Source: Halomicrococcus gelatinilyticus
GTDB taxonomy: Archaea > Halobacteriota > Halobacteria > Halobacteriales > Haladaptataceae
Assembly: GCA_024227995.1 (NCBI GenBank)
Contig: CP100465.1
Coordinates: 2,108,001-2,172,000 of the forward strand
Direction of reading: 5' to 3'
Length of the DNA stretch: 64,000 nt
Part shown: positions 26,318-35,267 of the stretch, in pieces
Layout of the letters: each line of letters starts with the position of its first letter
Numbering within the stretch: the first letter of the stretch is position 1
Program-made: the position numbers and the translations under genes
Notes under the pieces: generated by a model
Seen by the model: only the letters and a program-made list of their open reading frames with translations
Told to the model about the DNA's origin: nothing
Database searches by the model: none

Positions 26318-29188
26318 ATGGCAGCGACACGACGCGCCGCGGACCCGCCGGAGTCGATATCGGTTCTCGTCGCGGGCCGGGCCGACTGGCGCGACGACGT
26401 CGTCGCGACCGTCCGGGAGGACGGGGAGCTGCTCGCGACGACGGCGACGCAGGGTCGCGACGGCTACGAGTGGCTCGCGACACAGCCAGGCGAGGTCGAC
26501 TGCGTGGTCTGTCCCGACGACCTGCCCGACATGACCGGCGTGCGGTTCGTCGAGACGGTCCGCGCGGTCGCCCCGGACGTGCCGGTCGTCCTCGTCGCCG
26601 GCGACGGGAGCGAGGACCTCGCGCGACGCGCCATCGCCGCCGACGTCACGGAGTACGTCGTCGACGACGGCCGCACCTCGCTGGCGGCCGACGTGGCGCG
26701 TCACGTCAGGCAGGCGGCGGCCGACTACCGGGCGACGCGGACGCGTCGTCGGCGAGCGCGGCAGTTCGACGCCGTGTTCGACGACCCCGGAACCTTCACC
26801 TGGGTGGTCGCGCCGGACGGCCGTCTCCGGCGCGCGAACCGGACCGCGGTCGCCCACGTCGACGCGGCCCGGGCGGACCTGGTCGAGGAACCGTTCGCCG
26901 CGACGCCGTGGTGGGGCCCGTCGACGCGCGACGACGTCCGGACGGCGCTACGGACGGCGGTCGACGGCGAGGTGACGCGGTTCGAGACCGAACTGGCCGA
27001 CGAGGGCCCGACGCTCGACCTGTCGTTCCGGCCCGTGCGCGGCCCCGACGGGACAGTCGCCAGCGTGGTCGTCGAGGGCGTCGACGTCACCGAACGGGCC
27101 GACCTCGAACGCGAGCTCCGCGAGTCCGAGGAGCTCCACCGCGTCACGCTGAACAACATGACCGACACGGTGCTCGTCACCGACGACGACGGCGAGTTCA
27201 CCTACATCTGTCCGAACGTCCACTTCATCTTCGGCTACTCCGTCGAGGAGATCGAGGAACTCGGGTCCATCGACGCACTGCTCGGCGAGGACCTGTACGA
27301 CCCCGAGCGACTGGAATCGGAGGGCGTCCTGACGAACGTCGAGTGCACGGCGACCGACAAGGCGGGCCGGGAACACACGCTGCTCGTCAACGTCCGGCAG
27401 GTGTCGATACAGGGCGGGACGACGCTGTACAGCTGTCGCGACATCACGAAGCGCAAGGAGCGCGAGCGGGCGCTGACGGCGCTCCACGGGACGTCCAGGG
27501 AGCTGCTGTACGCCGAGACGGAGCGTGAGATCGCCGACCGCGTCATCGAGGACGCGGCCGACGTCCTCGACGTCGACGGTGCCGCCATCTACCTGTTCGA
27601 CCGCGACCGCAACGAGCTCTGGCCGGCCGCCAGCACCGACAGCCTGGCGTCGCTGTACGGACCGCTCCCACGGTTCGGCCTCGACGAGACGAGCCTCACA
27701 GCGCGGACGTTCGTCGAGCAGGAGACCAGCGCGGTCGACGACGTCCGGACGGTCGAGGCGTTCCGGGGGCCGGCGGCGGACGTCCGGAGCGCGATGTTCA
27801 TCCCGCTCGCCGACCACGGCGTCTTCGTGGCCGTCGCCCGCGAGCGCGGCGCGTTCGACGACGTGACGCGCGAGGTCGTCGACCTCCTGGCGGCGACGGT
27901 GGAGGCCGGCCTCGACCGGGTCGAGCGCGAGGAGGAACTGCGCGAGCAGGAGCGGACGCTCCAGGACCGCAACCGCCAGCTCACTCGCCTCAACCGGACG
28001 AACGAGATCATCCGCGAGATCGACCAGGCGCTCGTCACCGCCGACTCCCGGGAGGCGATCGAACGCGCCGTCTGCGACCGCCTGACCGCGAGCGACCGCT
28101 TCGCGTTCGCGTGGGTCGGCGAGGTGTCGCCCGGTGCGTCGACGCTGCAACCGCGCGCCTGGGCCGGCGCGGACCGCGGCTATCTCGACGGCGTCGACCT
28201 GGGGCTCGACGACCCCGCGACGCCCGCCGCGAAGACGGCCGAGAGCGAGACGGTGACGGCCGTCGACAACGTCGCGGACGACCCGCAGGTGGCTCCCTGG
28301 CGGACCGCGGCGCTGTCGCACGGCTACCAGTCGGTCATCAGCGTGCCCCTGACGCACGACGGCGTCACCTACGGGACGCTGTCGGTGTACGCCGACCGGG
28401 CGGACGAGTTCGACGAGCGGGCGCGCACCGTCCTCGGCGAACTCGGCGTGACAATCGCGTCCGCCATCCGCTCGGTCGAGCGCAAGCAGGCACTGTTCAG
28501 CGACACCGTGACCGAACTCGACTACCGCATCACGGACTCGAACTGCGTCCTGTACGCGCTCGCGCGGCGGACCGACTGCTCGGTCGACCTGCAAGGGGGG
28601 CTCCGGCAGGCCGACGACGGCGTCCGGGTGCTGGTCGCGGTCGACCGCGACCCCGCGACGGTCGTGTCGGCGGCGGACGACCTGGTCGGCGTCGCGTCGG
28701 CGCGCGCTCTCTCGACCGTCGGTGACGGCGGCGTCGTCCAGTTGACCCTGACGCGCCCGTTCCTCGCGACGAAGCTCGCGGACCACGGCGCGACCCTCAC
28801 GTCGCTCACCGCGGACCCCGACGCGGCGACGGCGACGGTCCGCGTGCCGAACCCGGTCGAGACCCACACCGTCGACGACGTCGTCTCGACCGCGCTCGCG
28901 GACTCCGAACTCGTCGCCCAGCGCGAGCGCGACCGACAGGTCGCGACCGCCCGGCAGTTCCGCTCGCGGTTCCTCGACGACGTCACGGAGCGCCAGCTGG
29001 AGGTCGTCCAGACGGCCTACTACAGCGGCTACTTCGAGGCGCCGCGGGCGAACAGCGGCGAGGACGTCGCCGCGGCGCTCGACATCTCGCCGGCGGCGTT
29101 CTACGACCACCTCCGCAAGGTGCAGCGGACGCTGTTCGAGACCCTGTTCGAGACGGCGGTCGGCACGACAGGGAGGTTCAACAACTAG
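26318..29188 (+). CDS. Multidomain sensor-regulator: receiver-PAS-PAS-GAF-GAF-HTH_10 (bacterio-opsin activator-like)
   Basis: A 956-residue cytoplasmic regulator. A receiver-like domain is at about residues 12-125 ('DCVVCPDDLPDMTG'), PAS at about 150-260, PAS at about 270-385 ('NNMTDTVLVTDDDGEF' and 'DITKRKERERAL'), GAF at about 390-540 and a second GAF at about 570-710. A BAT-type effector-like region and a C-terminal HTH_10 domain follow, 'LTERQLEVVQTAYYSGYFE..' being the HTH_10 signature near 895. This is the Bat (bacterio-opsin activator) layout; such proteins activate target genes in response to light, oxygen or small molecules. No histidine-kinase domain is present. The signal is unknown. 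ATG 26318 lies in a short gap after the peptidase gene. Confidence 0.88.
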   Translation: MAATRRAADPPESISVLVAGRADWRDDVVATVREDGELLATTATQGRDGYEWLATQPGEVDCVVCPDDLPDMTGVRFVETVRAVAPDVPVVLVAGDGSEDLARRAIAADVTEYVVDDGRTSLAADVARHVRQAAADYRATRTRRRRARQFDAVFDDPGTFTWVVAPDGRLRRANRTAVAHVDAARADLVEEPFAATPWWGPSTRDDVRTALRTAVDGEVTRFETELADEGPTLDLSFRPVRGPDGTVASVVVEGVDVTERADLERELRESEELHRVTLNNMTDTVLVTDDDGEFTYICPNVHFIFGYSVEEIEELGSIDALLGEDLYDPERLESEGVLTNVECTATDKAGREHTLLVNVRQVSIQGGTTLYSCRDITKRKERERALTALHGTSRELLYAETEREIADRVIEDAADVLDVDGAAIYLFDRDRNELWPAASTDSLASLYGPLPRFGLDETSLTARTFVEQETSAVDDVRTVEAFRGPAADVRSAMFIPLADHGVFVAVARERGAFDDVTREVVDLLAATVEAGLDRVEREEELREQERTLQDRNRQLTRLNRTNEIIREIDQALVTADSREAIERAVCDRLTASDRFAFAWVGEVSPGASTLQPRAWAGADRGYLDGVDLGLDDPATPAAKTAESETVTAVDNVADDPQVAPWRTAALSHGYQSVISVPLTHDGVTYGTLSVYADRADEFDERARTVLGELGVTIASAIRSVERKQALFSDTVTELDYRITDSNCVLYALARRTDCSVDLQGGLRQADDGVRVLVAVDRDPATVVSAADDLVGVASARALSTVGDGGVVQLTLTRPFLATKLADHGATLTSLTADPDAATATVRVPNPVETHTVDDVVSTALADSELVAQRERDRQVATARQFRSRFLDDVTERQLEVVQTAYYSGYFEAPRANSGEDVAAALDISPAAFYDHLRKVQRTLFETLFETAVGTTGRFNN

Positions 29189-29317
29189 CCCTCGCTGTTC
29201 GGTGGGGGTAGACTATTCAACGGCCAGCTACTTGCTCGGCTCGCAAAAATTGCAGAGCGTGAGCGCGGCGACCAGTCGGCGCCGAACGCGGAGCCAGCCG
29301 CCACGGAGGCTACCACG

Positions 29318-29461
29318 ATGAGAGACGTCCAGTACGATTCGACGGCCGAACAGGACTACGAGTGCCCCCGCTGCGGTGACCTCGTCACCGCGCAGTCCCA
29401 CCCCGGAACGTGCGCAGACTGCGGCATCACGTTCCGCAACCGTGGGACGCCGCTGGAGTGA
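29318..29461 (+). CDS. Rubrerythrin-like zinc/iron ribbon microprotein (47 aa)
   Basis: A 47-residue protein starting MRDVQYDSTAEQDYECPRCG. Two CxxC pairs ('CPRCG', 'CADCG') form a rubredoxin-type or zinc ribbon. It is the haloarchaeal rubrerythrin-like small-protein type. A 'GGAGG' site seven to ten bases before ATG 29318 supports the start. The stop is nine bases before the glutamate dehydrogenase start, so the two should share a transcript; a role as redox or metal partner is speculation. Confidence 0.75.
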   Translation: MRDVQYDSTAEQDYECPRCGDLVTAQSHPGTCADCGITFRNRGTPLE

Positions 29462-29470
29462 CACCGGCAG

Positions 29471-30751
29471 ATGCAAGCCAACAGGACCACGTCGGACGAC
29501 CCGACTGAGGAGCCGGAGACGGCGCTCGAGACGGCCCGCAAGCAGCTGCGCGCGGCGGCCGGTCATCTCGACATCGACCCGGACATCGTCGAGCGACTCC
29601 GCCACCCGACCCGCGTCCAGCGGGTGACGGTTCCGCTGGAGCGCGACGACGGCTCCGTCGAGGTGTTCGCGGGCTACCGCGCCCAGCACGACGCCGTCCG
29701 CGGCCCCTACAAGGGCGGACTCCGGTACCATCCGGGCGTGACGGAGGAGGAGTGCATCGGGCTGTCGATGTGGATGACCTGGAAGTGCGCGGTGATGGAC
29801 ATCCCGTTCGGCGGGGCGAAAGGTGGCGTCGTCGTCAACCCCAAGGAGCTCTCGACGGACGAGAAGGAGCGACTGACGCGTCGGTTCGCCCAGGAGTTGC
29901 GCGACATCGTCGGCCCGACGCGCGACATCCCCGCGCCCGACATGGGGACCGACGCGGAGACGATGGCGTGGTTCATGGACGCCTACTCGATGCAGGAGGG
30001 CGAGACCCAGCCCGGCGTCGTGACGGGGAAACCCCCGATAGTCGGCGGGAGCTACGGCCGCGAGGAGGCGCCCGGCCGCAGCGTCGCCATCGTCACCCGT
30101 GAAGCCTGCGACTACTACGACTACGGCCTCGACGGCACGACCATCGCCGTGCAGGGCTTCGGCAGCGTCGGCGCGAACGCCGCCCGCCTGCTCGACGACT
30201 GGGGCGCGACCGTCGTCGCCATCAGCGACGTCAACGGCGCGGCGTACGATCCGGACGGCATCGACACCGACGCCATCCCGTCCCACGAGGAGGAGCCGGA
30301 AGCGGTGACGACCTACGCGACGAACACCATCGGCAACGACGAACTGCTGGAGCTGGACGTGGACGTGCTCGTCCCCGCCGCCGTCGGCAACGTCATCACC
30401 GCCGAGAACGCTCCCGACGTGCAGGCCGACGTCGTCGTCGAGGGTGCCAACGGCCCCACCACGTCCGCCGGCGACGCCGTGCTCGCGGAGCGCGACGTCC
30501 CCGTCATCCCGGACATCCTGGCGAACGCCGGCGGCGTGACGGTGTCGTACTTCGAGTGGCTCCAGGACATCAACCGCCGCAAGTGGCCGAAAGAACGCGT
30601 CGACGAGGAACTCGAGTCGGAGATGCTGTCGGCCTGGAACGACGTCCGCGCCGAGTACGACGACCGGGACGTCACCTGGCGCGAGGCGGCCTACGTCGTC
30701 GCGCTCTCCCGACTCGCCGAAGCCCACGACGCCCGCGGGCTCTGGCCGTAG
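29471..30751 (+). CDS. gdhB: Glutamate dehydrogenase
   Basis: A 426-residue Glu/Leu/Phe/Val dehydrogenase. The substrate-binding motif '[11 protein letters not shown]' lies at about residues 77-87 and the catalytic-loop glycine motif '[13 protein letters not shown]' at about 113-125. The Rossmann fingerprint '[12 protein letters not shown]' is at about 230. It interconverts glutamate with 2-oxoglutarate and ammonium using NAD(H) or NADP(H); cofactor choice cannot be read with confidence. The sequence resembles the GdhB type among haloarchaeal paralogues, hence the symbol, held with moderate certainty. It follows the 47-residue ribbon protein by nine bases. Confidence 0.9.
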   Translation: MQANRTTSDDPTEEPETALETARKQLRAAAGHLDIDPDIVERLRHPTRVQRVTVPLERDDGSVEVFAGYRAQHDAVRGPYKGGLRYHPGVTEEECIGLSMWMTWKCAVMDIPFGGAKGGVVVNPKELSTDEKERLTRRFAQELRDIVGPTRDIPAPDMGTDAETMAWFMDAYSMQEGETQPGVVTGKPPIVGGSYGREEAPGRSVAIVTREACDYYDYGLDGTTIAVQGFGSVGANAARLLDDWGATVVAISDVNGAAYDPDGIDTDAIPSHEEEPEAVTTYATNTIGNDELLELDVDVLVPAAVGNVITAENAPDVQADVVVEGANGPTTSAGDAVLAERDVPVIPDILANAGGVTVSYFEWLQDINRRKWPKERVDEELESEMLSAWNDVRAEYDDRDVTWREAAYVVALSRLAEAHDARGLWP

Positions 30752-30850
30752 TCGAGTCGGTTCGGGTCGCCCCCGTTCGACGCCGGCACCGCCCGCGCGC
30801 CGCCTGAAACCTGCCAACGAAGCGACGGAACGAGGCGTTGCTTCGCGTTC

Positions 30851-32344
30851 CTACTTTCGCTTCTTCGCTTCCTCGACCGCCCCGGGCGCGTAGACGATGC
30901 CGGCGCCGAGGTCGGGGTCGCCCTTGCCGTTCGCGTACCGCGCGCTGTTCTCGATGATGCTCTGGACCTGCTTTGCGTTCAGGTCGGGATTTACCTCGCG
31001 GACGAGCGCGACGAGGCCGGCGACCTGCGGCGCCGCCATCGACGTGCCGGCGTAGTAGTCGAACGCAGCGCCGTCGTTGAGGTCCGGTGGCACCGTCGAC
31101 AGCACGAGGTTCGTCGGGTACGGCCACTCGGTGTCGGTGGCGAGCGTCTTCTCCAGCGTCTCGTAGCCGCCGCCGGGGGCGGCCACGTCGACGTCGCTGG
31201 TGCCGTAGTTCGAGTAGAACGCGAGTTCGTTGTTCGGCCCCGTCGCGGAGACGCCGATGGACCCCGGGACGCTGTTCGGCAGGGTGTAGTAACCCCCGTG
31301 CTGGAGGTCGGCGCTGGCGTTGCCTGCGCTCGTCGTCACCACGGTCCCCCGCTGGACCGCGCTCTGGATGGTCGTCTGGTAGGCGACGTGCTCGCCGTCC
31401 CTGTGGGCGCTGCCCTTGATGACCCCGCCGCCGAGGCTCATGTTCGCCGCGTCGACGCCGATCTCGCCCGCGTAGTCGATGGCGTTCAGGATGTCGAAGT
31501 CCGTCGTCCACAGCGTCGTCACCGTCACCGACTCCTCCTCGCCGTCACCGTCGACGTCGTACGGATAGCCGTCGTACTCCTTCCAGTAGAACACCCGCAG
31601 CGGGACGGCCTCGGCGTCCGGGGCCACGCCCGCGATGCCGAAGTCTTCGCCGACCGCGGTGTCGCCGTTCCGCGCAGTCGCGATGCCCGCACAGTGGCTG
31701 CCGTGGGAGTCCACGTCGTCCGCGGCCGCCTGCTCGCGGAGCTTCGGTTCTCCGAGGTAGGTGTACGCAGCGACTTCCTCCGCGTCCGGTTTCAGCCGCG
31801 CCTGGATGGTCGCGTCGCCGTCGACGACGGGACTACCGTCCGGACTGCTCGCGCCGTCTGCACGGAACAGCGCGCCCTTCCCGACGCTGTTGCGCAGGTC
31901 GGGATGTTCGGTGTCGATGCCGGTGTCGATGATGGCGACCGTTCGTCCCTCGCCGGTCGCGACGTCGTGCGCCTCGAACGCGCCCGTCGTCTCCGCGTGC
32001 TTGTCCCACTGGAGGTCGGCGAGTTGCTCGTCTTTCGATTCCGCTGTCGACTGGAGTTCGGGTCCGACCGGCCGATAGCCCTGGTTCGGCGTGACGTCCT
32101 TCACGCCGCTGACCCCGCTCACATCGTCGGCGCTTTCGGCCGCGACGAGCGCCACCCGTCCATCCGCGACCGTCGCCTGGACGTCGACGCCCGCCCGTTC
32201 GAGTCGTTTCTCGGTTCCCTTGCCTCGGCCAGTTACGACGTACTGGTCCCGGCCGTCCGCCGCGCTGGCGACGCCCATCGTCGTCAGTGCGACGGCACCG
32301 GTTGCCATACCTTTCAGGAGGTCTCGCCTGTGAACTTCCGGCAT
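30851..32344 (-). CDS. Tat-exported subtilisin-like serine protease (S8, halolysin-like)
   Basis: A 497-residue secreted protease. The Tat signal 'HRRDLLKGMATGAVALTTMG' ends near residue 29, followed by an inhibitor-like propeptide (about 30-90). The catalytic triad is visible: Asp140 in 'AIIDTGID', His214 in 'DSHGSHCAG' and Ser435 in 'AGTSMAAPQ', with the oxyanion Asn at about 342 in 'TSAGN'. Unlike halolysin R4-type enzymes it has no C-terminal extension. It should digest proteins outside the cell at high salt. ATG 32344 is supported by a TATA box 27-32 bases upstream. Confidence 0.92.
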   Translation of the reverse strand: MPEVHRRDLLKGMATGAVALTTMGVASAADGRDQYVVTGRGKGTEKRLERAGVDVQATVADGRVALVAAESADDVSGVSGVKDVTPNQGYRPVGPELQSTAESKDEQLADLQWDKHAETTGAFEAHDVATGEGRTVAIIDTGIDTEHPDLRNSVGKGALFRADGASSPDGSPVVDGDATIQARLKPDAEEVAAYTYLGEPKLREQAAADDVDSHGSHCAGIATARNGDTAVGEDFGIAGVAPDAEAVPLRVFYWKEYDGYPYDVDGDGEEESVTVTTLWTTDFDILNAIDYAGEIGVDAANMSLGGGVIKGSAHRDGEHVAYQTTIQSAVQRGTVVTTSAGNASADLQHGGYYTLPNSVPGSIGVSATGPNNELAFYSNYGTSDVDVAAPGGGYETLEKTLATDTEWPYPTNLVLSTVPPDLNDGAAFDYYAGTSMAAPQVAGLVALVREVNPDLNAKQVQSIIENSARYANGKGDPDLGAGIVYAPGAVEEAKKRK

Positions 32345-32370
32345 ACCACGTAAACATAATTTCTCGTCGA

Positions 32371-32376
32371 TAAATA
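32371..32376 (-). promoter_or_regulatory. TATA box of the subtilase gene
   Basis: TATTTA on the minus strand, in an AT-rich patch (32343-32396), is about 28 bases before the ATG at 32344. It indicates a leaderless or nearly leaderless transcript. Confidence 0.6.
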
Positions 32377-32579
32377 TCTTATTTCAGTGATTATAGAGGA
32401 ACAGACGGCCGGCACCCGACGTTCCCACCACCGACTGGAGCCGTCGCGGTCGTCCTGTCCCGACACCTTCGCTGGTTCACTGCACAGTGCCGTGACCGGC
32501 GAGACCGCCCCGGGACCATCTCGCACGCCCTGGGACAGAAAGTAAACGTTATTCCTGCCGAGCGGGTTCTTGCCAATGC

Positions 32580-32653
32580 GGGTCCGTGGTCTAGTTGGTT
32601 ATGACGCGGCCTTTACAAGGCCGAGACCGGTGGTTCGAATCCGCCCGGACCCA
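32580..32653 (+). tRNA. tRNA-Val (TAC)
   Basis: A 74-base cloverleaf. The acceptor stem GGGTCCG pairs with CGGACCC (32646-32652), with discriminator A. The anticodon loop CTTTACA gives TAC, and the T-arm is GGTTCGAATCC. No CCA is encoded. The last 24 bases recur at 32731-32754. Confidence 0.97.
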
Positions 32654-32730
32654 TCCTGCGACGAACGAACGTGAGGAGCGGATTGCCCTCTCTGGATTCG
32701 AATCAGGGAGTGAAGCGTAGCGGAACGACC

Positions 32731-32754
32731 GTGGTTCGAATCCGCCCGGACCCA
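32731..32754 (+). repeat. Duplicate of the tRNA-Val 3' end
   Basis: This is a perfect 24-base copy of 32630-32653, 101 bases downstream and in the same direction. Only 77 bases of unrelated sequence separate the copies. It looks like the scar of an integration event whose cargo has been lost. Confidence 0.9.
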
Positions 32755-33183
32755 CTTCTGACGGCGTACCGCAACGAGCGAAGCGAGCGCACGCCGAAGT
32801 TGTCGTATGGCGTTCCTTCGGAGATGTAGTGTCCGTATGTCCGCCGTTGTCCTTTAACTCTCGATATACGATTAACCACTCCGGGGATTACTAGCTGATT
32901 CTAAGAAAGTGATTTATCGTGGGGGGTGCTATGGCCAACCACAGACGGAGGTGATGGAACGGACGACTCCCAAAGAGACCTCGGACATCACGATCACACC
33001 ACCATTCCACCCGACTTCGGACGGTCCGCCACTGTCCACCAGAAGTCGGTCGTTGCTGCTCCTGCGACGCTCGACGCGTCACGGGGCCGTCGCGCTGACT
33101 GGCGTCCGGGTGAGACGCCGCAGCGCTCGCGTCACGCGTGGCGCGTGGAGCCTTTCCTGCCCCATCCCACCGATTCGTCCCCG
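32755..33183. other. Gene-poor gap after tRNA-Val scar
   Basis: No convincing gene is seen. There is an AT-richer patch at about 32840-32930, and open frames here have poor composition. The segment just after the scar carries a short inverted arrangement of GAGCGAAGCGAGCG type common near haloarchaeal tRNAs. Confidence 0.5.
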
Positions 33184-33450
33184 TCACTGGCTCGTCGTCC
33201 GCCGTTCGACGACCACCTCCTTCGTCTTCTTCGCGTCGATGCCGAACAGGAAGCCGGACACGAACAGCAGTTCGTTCCCGACGTAGTACCGCCGGACGAC
33301 GTGGTCGACGAGTGGGAGCAGCGGGTCGGGCGTCACCTGGAGGAGCACGAGGACGAGCGCCACGACAGCGGCGACGCCGGCGAACCAGCGGACGACCGTC
33401 CCGGAGACGAACCCGACGACGAAGACGACGACGGCGGCGAGGAGGCTCAT
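33184..33450 (-). CDS. Small membrane protein, unknown
   Basis: An 88-residue protein with two or three membrane segments ('LLAAVVVFVVGFVSGTVV', 'GVAAVVALVLVLLQV', then 'ELLFVSGFLFGIDA') and a charged tail 'KKTKEVVVERRTTSQ'. No family is recognised. The start is taken as MSLLAAVV (33450); the in-frame MLPSMSLL at 33462 is about equally likely. Confidence 0.6.
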   Translation of the reverse strand: MSLLAAVVVFVVGFVSGTVVRWFAGVAAVVALVLVLLQVTPDPLLPLVDHVVRRYYVGNELLFVSGFLFGIDAKKTKEVVVERRTTSQ

Positions 33451-33672
33451 TGAGGGTAGCATACCGCGAGAACGGGCATCAAGTTGTCGCACGGCGAGGT
33501 TCGACGCAACTCGACCGGGCGGTTCGTCGTCCGTCGGCAGAGAACGCCTTCGACGGGGGTCGGTCCGGTGAAAGAACGGCGTCCGCGGTGCGTCGTCGGC
33601 GACACGTACCGGCGCGATCGGGCGGCAGCGGACGGCTGGGGTCTGCTCGGTACGAAGCGGTGCTGTCGCGGT

Positions 33673-33777
33673 TCAGAGGCGGCCTTCGTTGACGCCCCAC
33701 TCGACGAGGGCGGCGAGTTCGACCACGACGAACAGGACGGCTGCGAGCTTCAGTGCGGTGGACAGTTGCTTGCGCAT
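33673..33777 (-). CDS. Very small membrane protein (34 aa)
   Basis: ATG 33777 opens a 34-residue frame, MRKQLSTALKLAAVLFVVV..., a single hydrophobic helix with basic N-terminus and an 'EWGVNEGRL' end, stopped at 33673-33675. Third-position GC is high and the amino-acid pattern is membrane-like, unlike chance frames here. No homologue is recognised. Confidence 0.45.
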   Translation of the reverse strand: MRKQLSTALKLAAVLFVVVELAALVEWGVNEGRL

Positions 33778-33995
33778 CGAACCCACGTACGGACGTGGGG
33801 TAGTAACCGTTGTCGGATTCGGCGACGCCCGCCGTCGTCTTTCGTCTCTCTACCGCTCCATCGGGAGCGCTTCCCTGGTCTATCGCGTGTTTCCTCCTCC
33901 TCGCTCGACAACCGTTGACATACGATGCTCTCCCCCGTCAAAAATATAGAAACACAGACACCTTTGATGGTGCTGGGGCGCGTGGAGGTTTTCAG

Positions 33996-34352
33996 ATGTC
34001 CGACTACCGCAATCGCTCCGACCACGACGGACGGGACCGACAGCCGCGGGACCTCGTTAGCTGGATCCTGGCCGACGGCCAGCGGCGCGTCGCGCTCTCG
34101 CACCTCCGCGAGCAGGGGCCGACGACACTCGACGACCTCTCCGAGCACCTGGCCGACCGCGCCGGTAGCGAGACCGACGACCACCGACGCGTCCGCACCT
34201 CCCTCAGCAACCACCATATCCCGCTGATGCGCCGCGCCGGCCTGGTCGAGTACGACGAGGCGGGCGAGACGCTGGCGATGGGGTCGGTGTCGACCGAGGT
34301 CGACGACCTGCTGGCTGTGTCGCTCGACGCGGACGCCCCGGCCGAGGAGTGA
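33996..34352 (+). CDS. Small winged-helix protein (DUF7344-type)
   Basis: A 118-residue predicted DNA-binding protein. 'DLVSWILADGQRRVALSHLREQG' then 'TTLDDLSEHLADRAG' and 'VRTSLSNHHIPLMRRAGLVEYD' give a helix-turn-helix plus wing, the DUF7344 pattern found in many haloarchaeal regulators. Target is unknown. A 'GGAGGT' site eight bases before ATG 33996 supports the start and indicates a transcript with a leader. Confidence 0.75.
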   Translation: MSDYRNRSDHDGRDRQPRDLVSWILADGQRRVALSHLREQGPTTLDDLSEHLADRAGSETDDHRRVRTSLSNHHIPLMRRAGLVEYDEAGETLAMGSVSTEVDDLLAVSLDADAPAEE

Positions 34353-34353
34353 G

Positions 34354-34464
34354 TTAGTCGCGCTCCGGCAGCGCCGCGCCGCAGTCCGGGCACGTCTCGT
34401 CCGCGACCGTCACCTGCGCGTCGCACTTCGGACAGAAGTCGAGGTAGCACGCGCGGTCGCCCAT
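34354..34464 (-). CDS. Zinc-ribbon microprotein (36 aa)
   Basis: A 36-residue protein starting MGDRACYLDFCPKCDAQV and containing 'CPDCGAALPERD' at the end. Two CxxC pairs about 15 residues apart form a treble-clef or zinc-ribbon finger. It is convergent with the winged-helix gene, one base apart. A longer frame from upstream Met residues looks less natural. Confidence 0.6.
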   Translation of the reverse strand: MGDRACYLDFCPKCDAQVTVADETCPDCGAALPERD

Positions 34465-34574
34465 GTCCCCGTGTGCCACGCGGGCAGACAAAGTGTTTGC
34501 GACGCTGACTGACGCCTGACTCCGTCGCCGTACTTCGAAATCCTTTTTTGTACCATCCTCCTCGTTCCAGATGC

Positions 34575-34647
34575 GCCGCCTTAGCTCAGACTGGGAGAGC
34601 ACTCGACTGAAGATCGAGCTGTCCCCGGTTCAAATCCGGGAGGCGGC
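34575..34647 (+). tRNA. tRNA-Phe (GAA)
   Basis: A 73-base cloverleaf. The acceptor stem GCCGCCT pairs with AGGCGGC (34640-34646), with discriminator A. The anticodon loop CTGAAGA gives GAA, and the T-arm is GGTTCAAATCC. No CCA is encoded. The last 24 bases recur at 34783-34806. Confidence 0.97.
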
Positions 34648-34782
34648 ACTTCTTGGATTTCGACACCGCCAGCGAGGCGTTTCATCACCGAGCGATGTGC
34701 GTCGAAATCCAGAATGTATCCCGACCGGTTTGAACCCTACCAGAGGCAGCCCGCGCAGCGAAGCGAGCAGGACCCTCTGGTT

Positions 34783-34806
34783 CCGGTTCAAATCCGGGAG
34801 GCGGCA
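34783..34806 (+). repeat. Duplicate of the tRNA-Phe 3' end
   Basis: This is a perfect 24-base copy of 34624-34647, 159 bases downstream. The separating sequence holds an 11-base inverted repeat (TGGATTTCGAC at 34653-34663, GTCGAAATCCA at 34701-34711). It reads as an integration scar like that after tRNA-Val. Confidence 0.9.
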
Positions 34807-35177
34807 TTTTCCTGCGAACAACGTGAGCCGTGAAAATGCTCACAACCGTGATTTGAATCCTGGAAGTCGCAACCGAGGGCGGCATCAAGCGCAGCATGTC
34901 CGGCTCGCTTGGCGAGGCCCGCGTGCAGGTGATGGCATTACCACGACGCAACCTCGATTAGTGAGGCAACCGGCCGGGAAACAGCGGGATACTTCGATCA
35001 GTGTGGTTCCTGGTTGGCGGGGCGAATGAGATGTGAAAGCAGTGGTGTCGTAGGGTTCGACGCCCTGTGAACGCGTCCGATAACGGTCTGTTGAATCGGC
35101 CGTAGTTTCGGGTGAGACACCCGAACGGATGCAAACGGTCACTCCGGGGTTCCGAACGGGAGTAAACGGTAGCCCGG
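34807..35177. other. Gene-free gap after tRNA-Phe scar
   Basis: No gene is supported. It holds a degenerate T-arm-like stretch near 34848-34870 whose GAATCCTGGAAGTC core recurs exactly at 35857-35870, and repeated AAACGGT words at about 35132-35170. Confidence 0.5.
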
Positions 35178-35251
35178 GTATTTACTGGCGCGACTGGATG
35201 AGCAGCATGGCCTACGAGGCGACGCGCAGCCGAATTCCCGTCCTCGTAGGC
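35178..35251 (+). promoter_or_regulatory. Promoter and 5'-leader hairpin of the glutamine-rich gene
   Basis: A 'GTATTTACT' box at 35178-35186 predicts transcription from about 35207. The RNA would begin almost at once with a perfect ten-base inverted repeat: GCCTACGAGG (35210-35219) and CCTCGTAGGC (35242-35251). The hairpin ends 16 bases before ATG 35268. Most haloarchaeal mRNAs have no leader, so this one may act on translation or stability. Confidence 0.5.
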
Positions 35252-35267
35252 GAACGCCCAGAGAACG

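Noticed and set aside
26948..29110. 700-codon antisense frame within the sensor-regulator gene
   Set aside because: Same composition artefact; the plus-strand protein has clear PAS, GAF and HTH domains.
32891..33187. Open frame of 98 codons on the minus strand after the tRNA-Val scar
   Set aside because: Irregular composition (many Arg, Ser, Trp and His), not acidic, no start signal and no similarity.
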